Part shown: piece by piece, positions 29,758 through 40,391 of the stretch
Position numbering within the stretch: the stretch's first letter is position 1
Layout: the number at the start of each line of letters is the position of its first letter
Assembly (NCBI RefSeq): GCF_000372725.1
Contig: NW_005200535.1
Coordinates: 13,363 to 77,362 of the forward strand
Direction of reading: 5' to 3'
Origin: Emiliania huxleyi CCMP1516
Lineage: Eukaryota; Haptophyta; Isochrysidales; Noelaerhabdaceae
Length of the DNA: 64,000 bases
The notes under the pieces: generated by a model
The model's input: the letters and a program-made list of their open reading frames with translations, nothing else
What the model was told of the DNA's origin: nothing
Database searches by the model: none
Position numbers and translations under genes: made by a program

Positions 29758-32700
29758 GGCGGCGGCGACGCCAGCGGCGGCGGCGGCGGCGCCAGCGGCG
29801 CCAGTGGCGGCGCCAGTGGCGGCGGCGGCTGCGGCGGCTGCGGCGGCTGCAGCGGCACCAGCAGGGCCCGCGTCCGCTGTGCCTGTGAACCCGCGGAACA
29901 ACCCCCTGGCGGTACCCCTCGCGGTACCGTGGGCGGGAAGGATCCCAAAAATTGCCGGTCGGCCGTAGCTGGTGGCGAACTTCCTCCCACTTGCCGGGGA
30001 CTGGCCACCAACGGCCAGCCGCCCGACACCCACCAAAGGAAGGGGGGCCTTCCTNNNNNNNNNNNNNNNNNNNNNNNNNNNNNNNNNNNNNNNNNNNNNN
30101 NNNNNNNNNNNNNNNNNNNNNNNNNNNNNNNNNNNNNNNNNNNNNNNNNNNNNNGGTGGTGGAGGAGGAGGTGCGGGAGGAGGAGGAGGGTGTGGGGAGG
30201 GAAGAGGCGGGCGGGGAAGGAGACACGCCGACTACGGCGGCCGGCGACCGCGAAGCAGCGGGCGCGGTGGCGGGTGTGGCGGGGCGAGGCGGCGACGGCG
30301 AGGTGGAGGGCGGCGGAGTGGTCGGGTGGGTGGTGCCACCGTCGCTTCCGCCCGCTCGCGCGGAGGCGGTTGCTCTTGCGGCGACGGCAGTGGCCACACT
30401 CGAGGCGCTCCCTCGAGCGCTCCTCAAGCCGGCTCTCATGTAATCGACATGGCAGGGAATCGTACGACAATGCTAGGCCGAGGTGCTCACGCAGTCTCCT
30501 CCGCTGCTGGCGGCGAGATACGCCGCGACCTTCGCGGCGGCGCCGTGCCGCGCCGCGCTCCCACCGCCAATGGCGCGGTTGTGCGGCCTCTGCAGCCGCG
30601 CGCTGCTGCTGCAGGCGCGTCTGTTGCGTACTGCATCATGTGTTACCACCCCGTTGTAGCATGCCACAGCCGCTCCTCCGCTGCGTGCGCAGCCGCTCGC
30701 TCCCTCCCGCTCAGTGCGAGGCGGGGGATGCCGCCCGCTGCGTCGCCGTCGACCCTCTGGGCGAGAGAGCAGGTGGGGCAAGCCGCCTCTCCGACCCCGC
30801 GCTTTGCTGCTGCAGGCGCGGCGCAAGCTGGACGCACACCGGAGCAGGCGGCTGCTGAGCTCGCTTCGCATTCTGCCGGTCGAGCACTCTGCTCGGGCTG
30901 CTCGCCCCGCGGTTCCCTCCTCTCCCACTGACTCGCGGGCTGTTCCATGCACCAGGTGCGTATGTGGCTTGCCACCAGCCCACTCTTTCCTTTGCACCTG
31001 ATGCTACAGAGGGCTGGCAGCGCGCTGACACGGGGAGAGCCCATCGCACCCCGCGGCGGAAAGGAGAGCCCACCGAGCGGAAGAGAAGTAGCGGGCTGGC
31101 TGGCCACCCCTCTCCTGAGATCGTGTGCCATGCCCCGTGTGTGTGCTCCGCGAGTGTGCGTGCGCCCCGTCGTCCGTGCTAGGACGTGTCTAAGACGGAC
31201 GGGCTGTCTATGAACTAGGTCGAGTCTCTGGTCAGCCTGCTCGCCTCGAGGAGCAGCGACCCGGCGCCGACCGCTTCCGCCTGCCTCCCCCTCTAGATGC
31301 GCGAGATGTGGCGTACTGCATCATGTTGCCACCCTTCGGAGCATGCCACGGTTCGTTGTGTTCGCGACATGCTTTGGACACACGGACGCCGTGCTCCCGA
31401 CCGAGGCGTATTCCGCATCCTAGGCCTCCGCCTCATCCTCGAGATCACGCGAGATTACCCGAGATCAGCCGAGGGTACCCGAGAGTACCCGAAAGTAGGC
31501 CTCCGCCTGGTCCTCGCCCGCCCTCTTGGGGGGCGCTCTGTGCTACAGCGCATCGCCGCCACATCGCTCGCGCCCAAGGCGAGATCACATGAGATCACAC
31601 GACACGAGATCACACGAGATCACACGAGATTGCCAGCCCACCTCGCTCGCCCCCAAGGCCGAGAGGCGGGACGCGGAGGCGCCTCCGTCACAAGTGCGCT
31701 GCGACGGCCACCCATTCCTTTTCCTCCTAGGCCAAGCGGCGCTATGTGGACGCGTGCTCCAAGCGGTTGCCGCCGCCCCTCCGCCGCGCCCTCGCCGCCG
31801 CCATCGCCAGCCAGGCCGCCGCCCGCTGGGAAGGCGGTCGCGCGCCCTTCGCTTCGGCCGAAGCCGCGGCGGAGCTGCTGCTGCTGCACGCCCGCGCAGT
31901 GGGGGAGGAGGCGGCGGCGTCGGAAGCCCTCGGCGGCCGAGGAGGCGGAGGCTGCCTGGCGGCTGCTCGCGCGGCGCTCGCGGCGTCGCACGAGCTCGAG
32001 GCACCGCACGGGAGAGCGGAGGGTGTAGCGGGGACGTGGGGCGGGGGCTGTAGCGTGAGCTGTAGCCGAGGTTGCGCCGCAAGTGCGTCGAGGCGTCGGC
32101 GCGTTGTGGCGAGAGCAGACGCCGCCAGCCCAGGACATGTCCAAGACACGTCCAAGACACGTCCAGGACACGTCCAGGACACGTCCAGGACACGTCCGGG
32201 ACACGTCCAGGACACGTCCGGGACACGTCCCCGTCAGGCGGGTCGCTCATTCGTGGCCCTGCTCGGCGACGACTCTTTCGAGGTGCCCTTCCTGCTGCGC
32301 CGCTGTCCCCCACTCCTCTGCTCTTGATCGCGCAACAGCCGCCGTACCTAGGCGGCACTCTCCTCGCTGCTGCCGCTCTGCGCGGTGCCGCTGCTGCGCC
32401 TCGGCCTCTCGGGCGACGTGCCGCGGCTGGTGCCGCACGCGCCGCGGCCCGCCACCGAGTGTGGACAGCGTCTCTTCACAGCACGGAGTGTGAAAGCAGG
32501 TGTCGCACGCACTGCCGGCCACCGAGTCGCTCCTCCGCTTCGTGCGCAGCCGCTCGCTCCCCCCCGCTCAGCGCGAGGTGGAGGATGCCGCCCGCTGACG
32601 CCGAGGCGCAGCCGCCCCTCCGCGACACGTCCTGGACACGTCCGGGCTAGGCGGGGATGTCCCTGGCTCTGGACGACATCGCCGGCGCCGTCGTCGGCTA

Positions 32701-32765
32701 CGTGCACCGTGTCGCCGCCGCGTCGGAGGCGCGCGGCGGTTCCGCTCGCGGATCTGGCCGCGAAA

Positions 32766-32807
<42 letters not shown>

Positions 32808-33109
32808 ATGGAGGTGGCGGTGATGGAGGTGGCGGTGATGGAGGTGGCGGTGATGGCGGCGGTGGCGAGTTGCGGCGGTTGCTAGAGTGGGCGGCGGCGG
32901 CGTGGCGCAGCCTCCGCGTCGCCGTCGATCCTCTGGGCGAGAGAGCAGGTGGGGCAAGCAGCCTCTCCGACCACACCCGCCGCTCGCTCGCCGCCCTCGC
33001 CCTCGCCACGCGGCTCGATCCGAAGGTGCAAGGCCGGCTGAGTCCGGAGGTCGAGGCGCCGCTGCTGAGGCGGTTCGAGGAGCAGGTGTGCGCGGCGGCA
33101 CCCGAGTAA
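26391..33109 (+). CDS. Large PH-domain protein, multi-exon, crosses a gap
   Basis: Plus-strand coding pieces in order: 26391-26716 (FSFASKPRLS, alpha-helical), about 26,794-27,400, then the PH domain: strands RVVKCGWLLKKR and RRWVALCNGRGRRWLLYYL, and C-terminal helix CEGGTAELVEWLAAL at about 27,650. Next come 27,574-27,966 and 28,657-29,406, about 29,540-29,968, the gap, 30,155-30,443, 31,498-31,578 plus 31,731-31,955, and 32,238-33,109 in several short exons (stop at 33109). PH domains bind phosphoinositides or proteins at membranes. The rest is Ala/Leu-rich helical sequence of no known family. Because of the gap I cannot prove a single gene: two or more genes are possible, and a TAG at 26718 must lie in an intron. 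Confidence 0.5.
27967..28656 (+). repeat. Ten-unit array, an in-frame GC-AG intron
   Basis: Ten units of about 69 bp, each with CGCCACACGCTCACTTCAG and GCGGCACTCGCC plus 10-bp CGAGATCACA/CGAGATCGCG steps. Splicing from CCAG/GCGGCAC (27,967) to TTCAG/GCGGTAC (28,657) keeps frame and joins IATRSLQ to AVLAAASD. The 690 nt are a multiple of three with no stop in that frame. Confidence 0.75.
30055..30154. other. Assembly gap (100 N)
   Basis: Run of N in the PH-domain gene, flanked by (GGC)n and GGTGGAGGAGG repeats. Confidence 0.99.
30444..31497. other. Segment with copied exon pieces
   Basis: 30,660-30,790 joins copies of two separate later segments (32,527-32,600 and 32,905-32,980; shared CTGGGCGAGAGAGCAGGTGG). 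GCGTACTGCATCATG occurs at 30,627 and 31,311. No own gene is apparent. Confidence 0.55.
32135..32232 (+). repeat. Intronic minisatellite, 10-11-bp unit
   Basis: Repeats of GACACGTCCAG/GACACGTCCGG in the PH-domain gene; isolated units recur near 32,625-32,645. Confidence 0.85.
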
Positions 33110-34129
33110 TATACTGTGAGGGTCCGGGCACGTGATTTGCAACTATTGTTCGAGTGTGAAGGGCGGCCTGTACAAAAGTAACATATTTACGGTGCCTTGG
33201 TCTGACGTGTATATCGCCATGCTGAAGCTTTATTCAAAAAACTTCGTAACTCCTTGGCGACGAGCCGCGGGCTTTTGCCATTGCGTGCCAGCCTCAGACA
33301 GCCGGGCCGCCCGAGAGTTTTACTGACGAGTTTCTCTCGCGGGGGCGGCCCGGCACAACCAACCCTGTGCTCAGCACAAAAAAAATTCTGGCGCAGCGGC
33401 CGGCGTGAGCCGCGCCAGCTGTCGACAGATGTCGACAGATTCGATGGATTTGATGGATCCCTTGATGGTCCGATGGGCGACGGGCGACCCCCCCAAAACC
33501 CCCACCAGGTCTCGAACCTGCCTCCACTCGCTCGAATCAGGCGCTCCGAACGGCTTTGCAAGCCCGGGCTTGCAAAATTGACGGCTAATGCTTCACTGCC
33601 TGATATAGTACAATTTTATTGCTTCAGCATCAACGCCACGCCACGTTCTAGGGACGCAGAGCGCGCACTGAGAGACCACTCACATCGTTGCGGGGCGGCA
33701 ATGTGACTGGACTCGCCGTGCGCGCCCAGCTAACCCTAGCCACCAGCCTGCGCCATACCCAGGTACGGTCGCACCTGTCTCTCCACCTATCATCCCAACT
33801 CCTCGGGCGACCGCGCGGCTGCGCTACTCACAGGCAGTCTCCCTGCCTCAGCTGTTACAGGCACCACCCACCGACCAGTCTCGACGACGAGCCGCGGCAG
33901 GGCTCGCTGCGCCGCTGCACAGCTTTACGCCACAACACAACATATCAACCAACGTAACCTCCCCCTTAGTGACCCACCCTTGCGGGCTCAGTTGCCGCAT
34001 TAGGAGCCTTCGCACCGCGAGTGGGCTCAGGTGGGATCCACGGAGAGAGAGGTTCCATACACAGCCGCACTCTACACACCTTACCCCCTCTACTCGGGCG
34101 GCATCGTGGTGAGACCCTGGGCAGTCAGA
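33110..34129. other. Intergenic, no gene seen
   Basis: Contains a triple GTCGACAGAT-type repeat at 33,421-33,440 and GGCCCGG motifs, but no convincing frame. Confidence 0.45.
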
Positions 34130-34225
34130 GAGGCTGACAGTAAGTGGCGGGCTGAGAACTCGGGCCTCTCCCGACCCGCCATCGCTGCCTAAGGGAGGAT
34201 CCTATCGGCCACTAGACCATGACAG
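34130..34225 (-). tRNA. tRNA-Glu-like relic or tRNA-derived retroposon head
   Basis: On the minus strand TGGTCTAGTGG is a perfect A box of tRNA-Glu type, followed by ATAGGATC (D arm), CTCCC...GGGAG (possible anticodon stem with an enlarged 20-nt loop) and GGCCCGAGTTCTCAGCCC where the T arm should be. The acceptor ends do not pair, so it is unlikely to be a working tRNA. Confidence 0.35.
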
Positions 34226-35330
34226 ATCAGAGGCGCACACGCCCTGTCCCAGCTCCCCCACTCCTCACACTGGGTTTGCAGTGCGCGGCCTCGCCACCTC
34301 CCTACCAGGGCAAACCCCCTCTCTCCCCCTAGGTGCTGCACTTGACGTCCATAGAAGGCGCGCGGCAGAGGCGGGAGGGAGGCGGGGAGAATCTAGCTCG
34401 CTCTGGCAGGGAGGCAAGGGTGTGATAGAGTGTTTGGGTGAGAACAGGCGGAGTGTGTGTGCCTGTACGCGATTGAGAGAGCACTTGTGACAAGGCATGG
34501 TTAGGCGAGTGGCAGTCGCTAGTGCGGACTTGCTAAGTCGTGTGTGCTCCCTTTTGCTGGCTAAGACTGGAACAATTTTTGAAGCTTTATTCATTGGATC
34601 CCGCTCTTTGGGTGGCACGCAGATCGCCTCTAGGATCATTAGCTTGCGCGAGATGCACGGTGACATGGACCCCGCCCCTAGCCCCGCCCTGGCCCCGCCC
34701 TAGATGCCTCGTGAGCCGCGGTGCGCGCCTCGAGTGTAGTGGTGTGGGTAGGCTTCGAGCCAGATTTATTATGTTATGTTATGTGCCAGAAGCCATCCGC
34801 ATAGCATTGATTGACCTTTTTAAGGCACGCCATGATGGTAGCTCTCTTTTCACTTTTGTGAGAAGCTGCCTTGGCTAGCATGGTCCGCGTATCTCCATAC
34901 CGTTGGCTGCTCGTCAGTCTGTCTAGACAGCGCCTCTGGTACCATGGTACCCTGGTACCTGGTACTGGTGCTGGTACCATGGTACGGGTACTCGAGTACT
35001 GGTACAGTACTGGTACCAGGTACCTCCTGTATCGGGGTTATGGGGGGTTTACGAGGTGTGAACGTGAACAGAGTAGCCAGATCGCTGTCGATCGTTACGG
35101 CACGCATGGGGGGCCTCCCGGACGTATGATCCTAGCCCAATAAGTTCCACGGAGCAGATTTGGATTTTTCACAGAATTAATGCACTGCTCCCGCACGGTA
35201 CTAATAGTCGTAGTTTTGGGGGCGGCGCCCCTCACGGCACCACACCGCCGCAGGACAGCCCGAGATTAGCCTAGCAGTGAGTGGGAATCGCCTGCCGGTC
35301 GGCTTGGCACGAGCCAAGCACTTGGGCGGC
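34226..35330. other. Gene-poor, with GGTAC cluster
   Basis: 34,937-35,030 holds about 14 GGTAC/GTACC steps in palindromes (GGTACCATGGTACC). The dispersed repeat also seen at 6,769 lies at 35,060-35,105. No gene assigned. Confidence 0.5.
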
Positions 35331-36500
35331 CGTCATCCGAGTCCGAGCGGCGCCTGAGGTGGGTGCCACGGCGTCCGCACGAAGGCGTGGCGGGGTGAGG
35401 AGCCAGGGGTGGTGAACGCCTCCCCGTCGGGCGCGCGGCGCGCCGGATGGTCCGCCGAGGCCGCCGCCGCCGCGGCGGCGGCGATGGGGGCGGCGGGGCC
35501 GACCCGGCCGGCGTTTGTCGGCTCCACCTACAGAAGAGCAGTCTCTGTGGGTCGACGATACTAACTCGGTAGTAACGCTGAGCGGTGCTGTGCGACGCCG
35601 CGTCGTGCGCGAGGCGACCTCCTGAGGCTACCTGAGCTGGCTATGGATGCCACCAGGACGCACGGCTAGCAGGAGCCAGTCCGGCATGCCCTGCTGTGGA
35701 GCAGAGCCTGCTGGCGCACCGGCGATACTAACTCAGCGCGCCGCGAGAGGCGAATCTGGGCGACTTTGGAGGCGCAGTTCTCGAGGTTGCCGTCGACGAT
35801 TGATGTCGGGTAACTTGTCACTGCCGTCCGGGAAGGTCTTCTCTCAGCAGGCCGAGCGCCGTGGCATCGCGCTGCTCGCAGCGCTGTCGCGGCGCCGAGA
35901 ACCCCCAAAACTCGCGAGACCTCGATACTAACAAAGACTACGATACTGGAGGTATCCTTGAGTCGTCTGATGTGTATAGGTGTGTACAAGAAACTATTTC
36001 TGAACGCCTAGACGCCATTCCTTGAGGCTTGGTTATGTGAGTGGGGTGGACCCACAGATCATGCAGGAGCAATAGGGAAGAAATCCGCAGGTACGTTTTG
36101 GAGCTATGAAGGGTTAAAGTTGGAGTTCCGAGCAGCTCCTCGGGGCCGGTCGGGGAGGCACTCTCGGGGAGGCTTCTAGCGCGCCAATCACTCAGCTAGC
36201 AGCTCCTAGAAGGCCGAGGTGTAACTCATATGATTTCAGATATATATGAGTTACTTCACTTTGGCTTAAACCGGCTGTGCCCGAGCTTGACGGTGCGCCA
36301 CGCTGCCACCACCGTTGCTACGTTGGCCGCTCGGGCCTCACCTCACTCTCTCCGGCCCCTTCTCTTGGGTCTTTGTCACCTAGGTCCTCCCCTGTGCACA
36401 GCTCAGAAGATATCTTGGGTCCCTCTTCCTAGCCCCTTATACACACTTCTTAGCTTTAAGGAGCCGCATACACAAGACAGCCTGACTACGACAACAAAGT
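35331..36500. other. Gene-poor, no gene seen
   Basis: The phrase CGATACTAAC or GATACTAACTC occurs at 35,557, 35,723 and 35,924. No frame with protein-like features. Confidence 0.4.
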
Positions 36501-36504
36501 GGCC

Positions 36505-37230
36505 GTTTCACGGAGCACCGTGTTGCCTTCGGTGGCAGCGGTGGCAGGGTGGTGTGGCGCAATAACAACCTCGACCCGCGAGCCCTTGCTTGGCATGCTA
36601 GCAGGGGCATGTCCTGCTTGACCAGGAAGGCCAGTCTCTCCACCTCTAGAGCCTGGGGCGGCGAGATTCAGCGAGACTGCTGCGATTTCCCGGCTCGCGA
36701 CCCGTCTGCTGTGCGAGCAAAGGCGCACTTCGGGCGCCGTGGGGGGCGCAAAAGCGCGTTTCACGCTGCACATCTGACTAGAGAGTTGTAGTCCCGGGTC
36801 CGCACTACAACCCCAGAGTCGGAGATTTGGTGTCAGTCGCTTGTCCGCGCCCTCCAGGGCGCGCGGACTTCTGGGACTTGCATGGCGGCTCGGTCGCGCC
36901 CCGTGAGCTGTGCGAGCAAAGGCGCACTTCGGGCGCCGTGGAGGGCGCAACAGCGCGTTTCACGCCGCACATCCGACTAGAGAGTTGTAGTCCGGGGTCC
37001 GCACTACAACCCCAGAGTCGGACATTTGGTGTCAGTCGCTTGTCCGCGCCCTCCACGGCGCGCGGCGTGCGAATACAAAATCGGCCCGACTTAGCCATTC
37101 TGAGCACCGTGTTGCCTTCGGTGGCAGCGGTGGCAGGGTGGTGTGGCGCGAGAACAACCTCAACCCGCGGGCCCTTACTTGACATACCAGTAGGGGCATG
37201 TCCTGCCTGACCAGGAAGGCAGCCGCATAC
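36505..37230. repeat. Nested tandem repeats, about 199-bp core unit
   Basis: Two units (from 36,711 and 36,910) share GTGCGAGCAAAGGCGCACTT and CACTACAACCCCAGAGTCGG, and each has inverted ends GGCGCCGTGGAGGGCGC / GCGCCCTCCACGGCGC. They are flanked by copies of a second unit (36,508-36,640 and 37,103-37,225, shared TTGCCTTCGGTGGCAGCGG). Confidence 0.75.
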
Positions 37231-37288
37231 ACAAGACAGCCTGACTACGATAAACTCTCACAGCTCCCGGGCACACTCTCACAGCCTA

Positions 37289-37506
37289 CTAGGTACGTCG
37301 GCGCCCGGCCGGCGGGGAAGAGTCGCCGCCATCCCGGCCACGCTTGCTCCTTCGGACAGTGCGGCTCTTTTTTGCCCCATCCCTTGGCAGCTGCGCCTCT
37401 GGGGCCGCCTCAGCCTCGGCAGCAGGCTCACGGGGCCGCTTTGGGGGCTTGGCGTTGGCCGTGGGCTTGGCGGCGGGCTTGGCGGCAGGCTTGGCGGGGG
37501 GCTTTA
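37289..37506 (-). CDS. Lys/Pro/Ala-rich basic tail, possible last exon
   Basis: The minus-strand frame reads KPPAKPAAKPAAKPTANAKP and then RDGAKKSRTVRRSKRGRDGG, composition like a histone H1 or nucleic-acid-binding tail. It starts where the OTU frame (37,504-37,854) ends but lies in another frame. It may be a further exon of that gene; the junction is not resolved. Confidence 0.35.
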
Positions 37507-37854
37507 GTTGCCGTGCTCCTGCAGCCACTCGGCACATTGACGCCGAATGCTGGCGGGCGTCGCCGCTCCAAAGAGCCACCCAGCGTCTTGCTGCTCGCAG
37601 TACGCGAAGGAATTGAAGAGGCACGAACCGTCTGGGGTCTGGGCCACGAGAGTACCGCGCCGAACGACAGCCTCCACGTCTGGGGAGAGGTTGCGCCTTG
37701 GGCCTTGCAACTGCGCGTCCGGATGCTTCCCGCGAGGCTTCGGGAAGTGTGGGCAGTCTATGGTCCGATGACGTTCGCCGCACCTGTCGCAGCAGGCCAT
37801 GAGGCGAGACTCTCGAGCACCTTGGCACTCGCGCGAGAGCTCGACTTTTGACAC
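37504..37854 (-). CDS. Zinc-knuckle plus OTU-like protein
   Basis: A CCHC zinc knuckle (CDRCGERHRTIDC, C-x2-C-x4-H-x4-C) is followed by the start of an OTU cysteine-protease domain: TPDGSCLFNSFAYCEQQDAG, with the Asp and nucleophile Cys in D-G-S-C. Only the first part of OTU is present, with no catalytic His, so this is a fragment or one exon. OTU enzymes cut ubiquitin chains. The knuckle combined with OTU also occurs in proteins of mobile elements, so a host origin is not certain. Confidence 0.5.
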   Translation of the reverse strand: MSKVELSRECQGARESRLMACCDRCGERHRTIDCPHFPKPRGKHPDAQLQGPRRNLSPDVEAVVRRGTLVAQTPDGSCLFNSFAYCEQQDAGWLFGAATPASIRRQCAEWLQEHGN

Positions 37855-37965
37855 GCGTGAAAAAGAATTCTACCTGCGTCTCGACACTGGAGCGCCGGCC
37901 CGCGACACCATCACCCGACGAGCGCCGGCCGCTAGTGATAGCCGCGCCACGCACGCGACGCGGCG

Positions 37966-38310
37966 GCGTTTCCTCAGGTACGTGAGTGTTGGTGGCGCTG
38001 TCGGTGGCAGCGCCACCGCAGGCATGGCACGGTGCGCTTGCCGCCTGGACGCGACGCCACGGCCGTGCGCGCGATGACGAGCGCCTGCGGCGCATCGCCG
38101 CCACGATCACGGCACACCGTGAAGTGACACGCGACGTGGCGTTTCCTCACGGCACGTGAGTGTGCGGTGGTGGCGCTGTCGGTGGCAGCGCCACCGCAGG
38201 CATGGCACGGTGCGCTTGCCGCCTGGACGCGGCGCCACGGCCATGCGCGCGATGACGAGCGCCTGCGGCGCATCGCCGCCACGATCGTGACGCACCGTGG
38301 AGTGAGGTCG
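37966..38310. repeat. Two-copy tandem repeat, about 185 bp
   Basis: Each unit has the hairpin GGTGGCGCTGTCGGTGGCAG and CGATGACGAGCGCCTGCGGC; the two copies differ at few positions. Confidence 0.8.
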
Positions 38311-38892
38311 GGAGAGAGCAGGGAGTGTGTAGTGAGAGGCGCAATGGGCCCACCGAGAGGCGCCGCACCGCGTGCTTCAATGGGACGTCCACGAGCGAGG
38401 CAACGGCGAGCCAACGGCACCGTCCGCCGCAGAGCGCCAGCGCGGCGCGCCGAAGCAGCGAGAAGCCGCGCGCCGCCGCCCAGCGGCGCCTCGCAACAGC
38501 ACACTCCGCACCGAGCAGTCGTCGAGGCTCTGCCGGGTGAAGTCACAGCCTGTTTGCATCGCCGACGCGTGGCTCAGACGCGTGCGGCGACGCTGCTGGG
38601 TCCCTCCGTGTGCCTGGGAGTGCGTGGACCGGCAGCTAAGGCTGTGGCGGATGGCTCGCCGGCGACTCGCTCGACGCTCGCAGCACTCGGCGGCGAGGAG
38701 GCGGCGCAGCCGAGTCGCGTCGCGAGCCACCGCTCGGGCCTGCTGGCAGCCTGCTGCGGACCCTGTGGCACCCGCCGGCCACGAGTGGAGCCGGGAGGAG
38801 GCCACGGGGGCGCTGCAAAGGCGGCGGCGGCGGCCATCCTGCGGCGTGTCGCGCCAGACGAGTGGGGGGTATACTATTAGTATACTTAGTAC
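38311..38892. other. Open frames without recognisable protein
   Basis: Both strands are open over long stretches because of high GC. The AT-rich palindromic GTATACTATTAGTATAC at 38,869-38,885 lies just before the next gene. Confidence 0.35.
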
Positions 38893-40071
38893 ATGTACGG
38901 GTTTCGCACGCCCGCTGCGCGCCTCGAGCTCTCGCGCTCGACGCGCACTGTCGCTCTGGACCCGCGCCTCATGGCCCTGCGCAGCGGCTACTGCGCCACC
39001 ACGCGGAGCGGCGACGCCGGCGACTGCAGCTCAGCGTCCGGCAAGGGCTCGAAAGCGCTGCACAAGCTGCTGGAGCCGAAGCTCGCGAGGCTGCCGGCGA
39101 TGGCGATGCTCGCGTGCTACCGGTTCTGCAGCGCGTGCAGCGCGTGCGCCTACGTCTCCGTCTCGACCAAGCACGACGACTGCAGCTGGTTTGCGGAGTC
39201 ACGCTGCGAGCTGGCGCACCTGCACCAGCAGCCAAACAGCTTTGTCACGCTCGCGATGCGCGATACGCCGCCGAACGCGACTCTTGCCACGTTCGAGGCT
39301 ATGCGGGAGCAGAGCCCTGCCCTCAGCGCCACCCCTATGCAGAATTCCTCCTGGAAGAGCAGTTGGAGTAAAGCGTTGGAATGCAGACACAATTGGCCAA
39401 CGGGAGTCAAGCCCACAGTTGACCTCACAGGAGGCACATGCATGTGCAAGTATGCAACGTGGGCGGATCATGCAGCACCGACCCTGGCGGAGCCTTGCAA
39501 GCGTGGCCTCGCTGTCATCGCTACGTTCAATCCATCGCCAGTACTTCTGACCACGATCGGCGCTGTCCAATGGTTCTATCCAGACTTTGATGTGCTTGTC
39601 GTGGACAACAACTCCACCCAGCAACACTCATTGTCATTGTTGAAATTCGCAGGAAGAATGGTGAAAGTCGTGCGATCGACCGGCCAATACGAGCTTGGAG
39701 CGTATTCGTTCGCCTTGCAACACTTAGGTAGGCTGGTGAACACTTACTCCGCGCTAATGTTCATGCAGGATACCACGGTGCCATGCGGACGCATGGTTCC
39801 GGGCTTGTGTAGTATGGGTCTAGGTGACGCCTACGCGCTACGCTGTTTGCACACCAGGTGGGGTGTCGGCGGGCAACTCGACCGCTTGGCACACGTCTAC
39901 GACAGACAAGACGGCTTTTCGGGGTTTCCACCTCCGACCGGACACGTCATCTGGCCCTGCGCTGAGGCTGCTGCGCACGCATACCGCCAGGGTGCTCACC
40001 ACGCAGATGCCAGAGACGCGCCGACCGCGGCTGCCTCGACTGCACACGTGTCCACAGACCTCTCCGGCTGA
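38893..40071 (+). CDS. Glycosyltransferase-like protein with Cys-rich N-terminal part
   Basis: 392 residues from ATG 38893. Residues about 75-125 are Cys-rich (LACYRFCSACSACAYVSVST, then DDCSWFAESRCEL), like a PAN/apple-type ligand domain. The second half has RGLAVIATFNPSPVLLTTIG, then FDVLVVDNNSTQ and YSALMFMQDT, the order of nucleotide-sugar-binding features in GT-A folds (VVDNNST; QDT at the DxD place). Acceptor and donor are unknown. The last 80 codons look less protein-like, so an intron after about 39,830 is possible. Potential N-glycosylation sites (NAT, NSS, NST) suit a Golgi or secreted protein, but no signal anchor is evident at this start. Confidence 0.5.
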   Translation: MYGFRTPAARLELSRSTRTVALDPRLMALRSGYCATTRSGDAGDCSSASGKGSKALHKLLEPKLARLPAMAMLACYRFCSACSACAYVSVSTKHDDCSWFAESRCELAHLHQQPNSFVTLAMRDTPPNATLATFEAMREQSPALSATPMQNSSWKSSWSKALECRHNWPTGVKPTVDLTGGTCMCKYATWADHAAPTLAEPCKRGLAVIATFNPSPVLLTTIGAVQWFYPDFDVLVVDNNSTQQHSLSLLKFAGRMVKVVRSTGQYELGAYSFALQHLGRLVNTYSALMFMQDTTVPCGRMVPGLCSMGLGDAYALRCLHTRWGVGGQLDRLAHVYDRQDGFSGFPPPTGHVIWPCAEAAAHAYRQGAHHADARDAPTAAASTAHVSTDLSG

Positions 40072-40391
40072 CCACTCGGAGATCGGCAGGGCGCGAATTC
40101 GCATTTCGGTTCTTCCTCAGAGACAGAAGGCCCACTCGGCATCACTGCTTGCGTTTCTCTAGAGCCGTACGCTTCATCTGAATGAACGTGTTTTATCTGA
40201 TGCGCTCATGAGTCATGTCCTGTGCAGTCAGCACACGTGAGTCGTGACGCGTGAGTCGTGAGACGTGACTCAGCTCTGAGGGCCAGCGCGTGAGGGCGCT
40301 GGGCGGGTGGCTGCCACTCTCGTTTCACGTTTCCAAAAAACGACAACAAAAGCCTCGTTATCATTTATCAACCGAGTGCGCCAACGCGTTC

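Noticed and set aside
33480-33560. Possible minus-strand tRNA with GGTTCGAGACC B box
   Set aside because: No pairing acceptor stem and no A box at the right distance.
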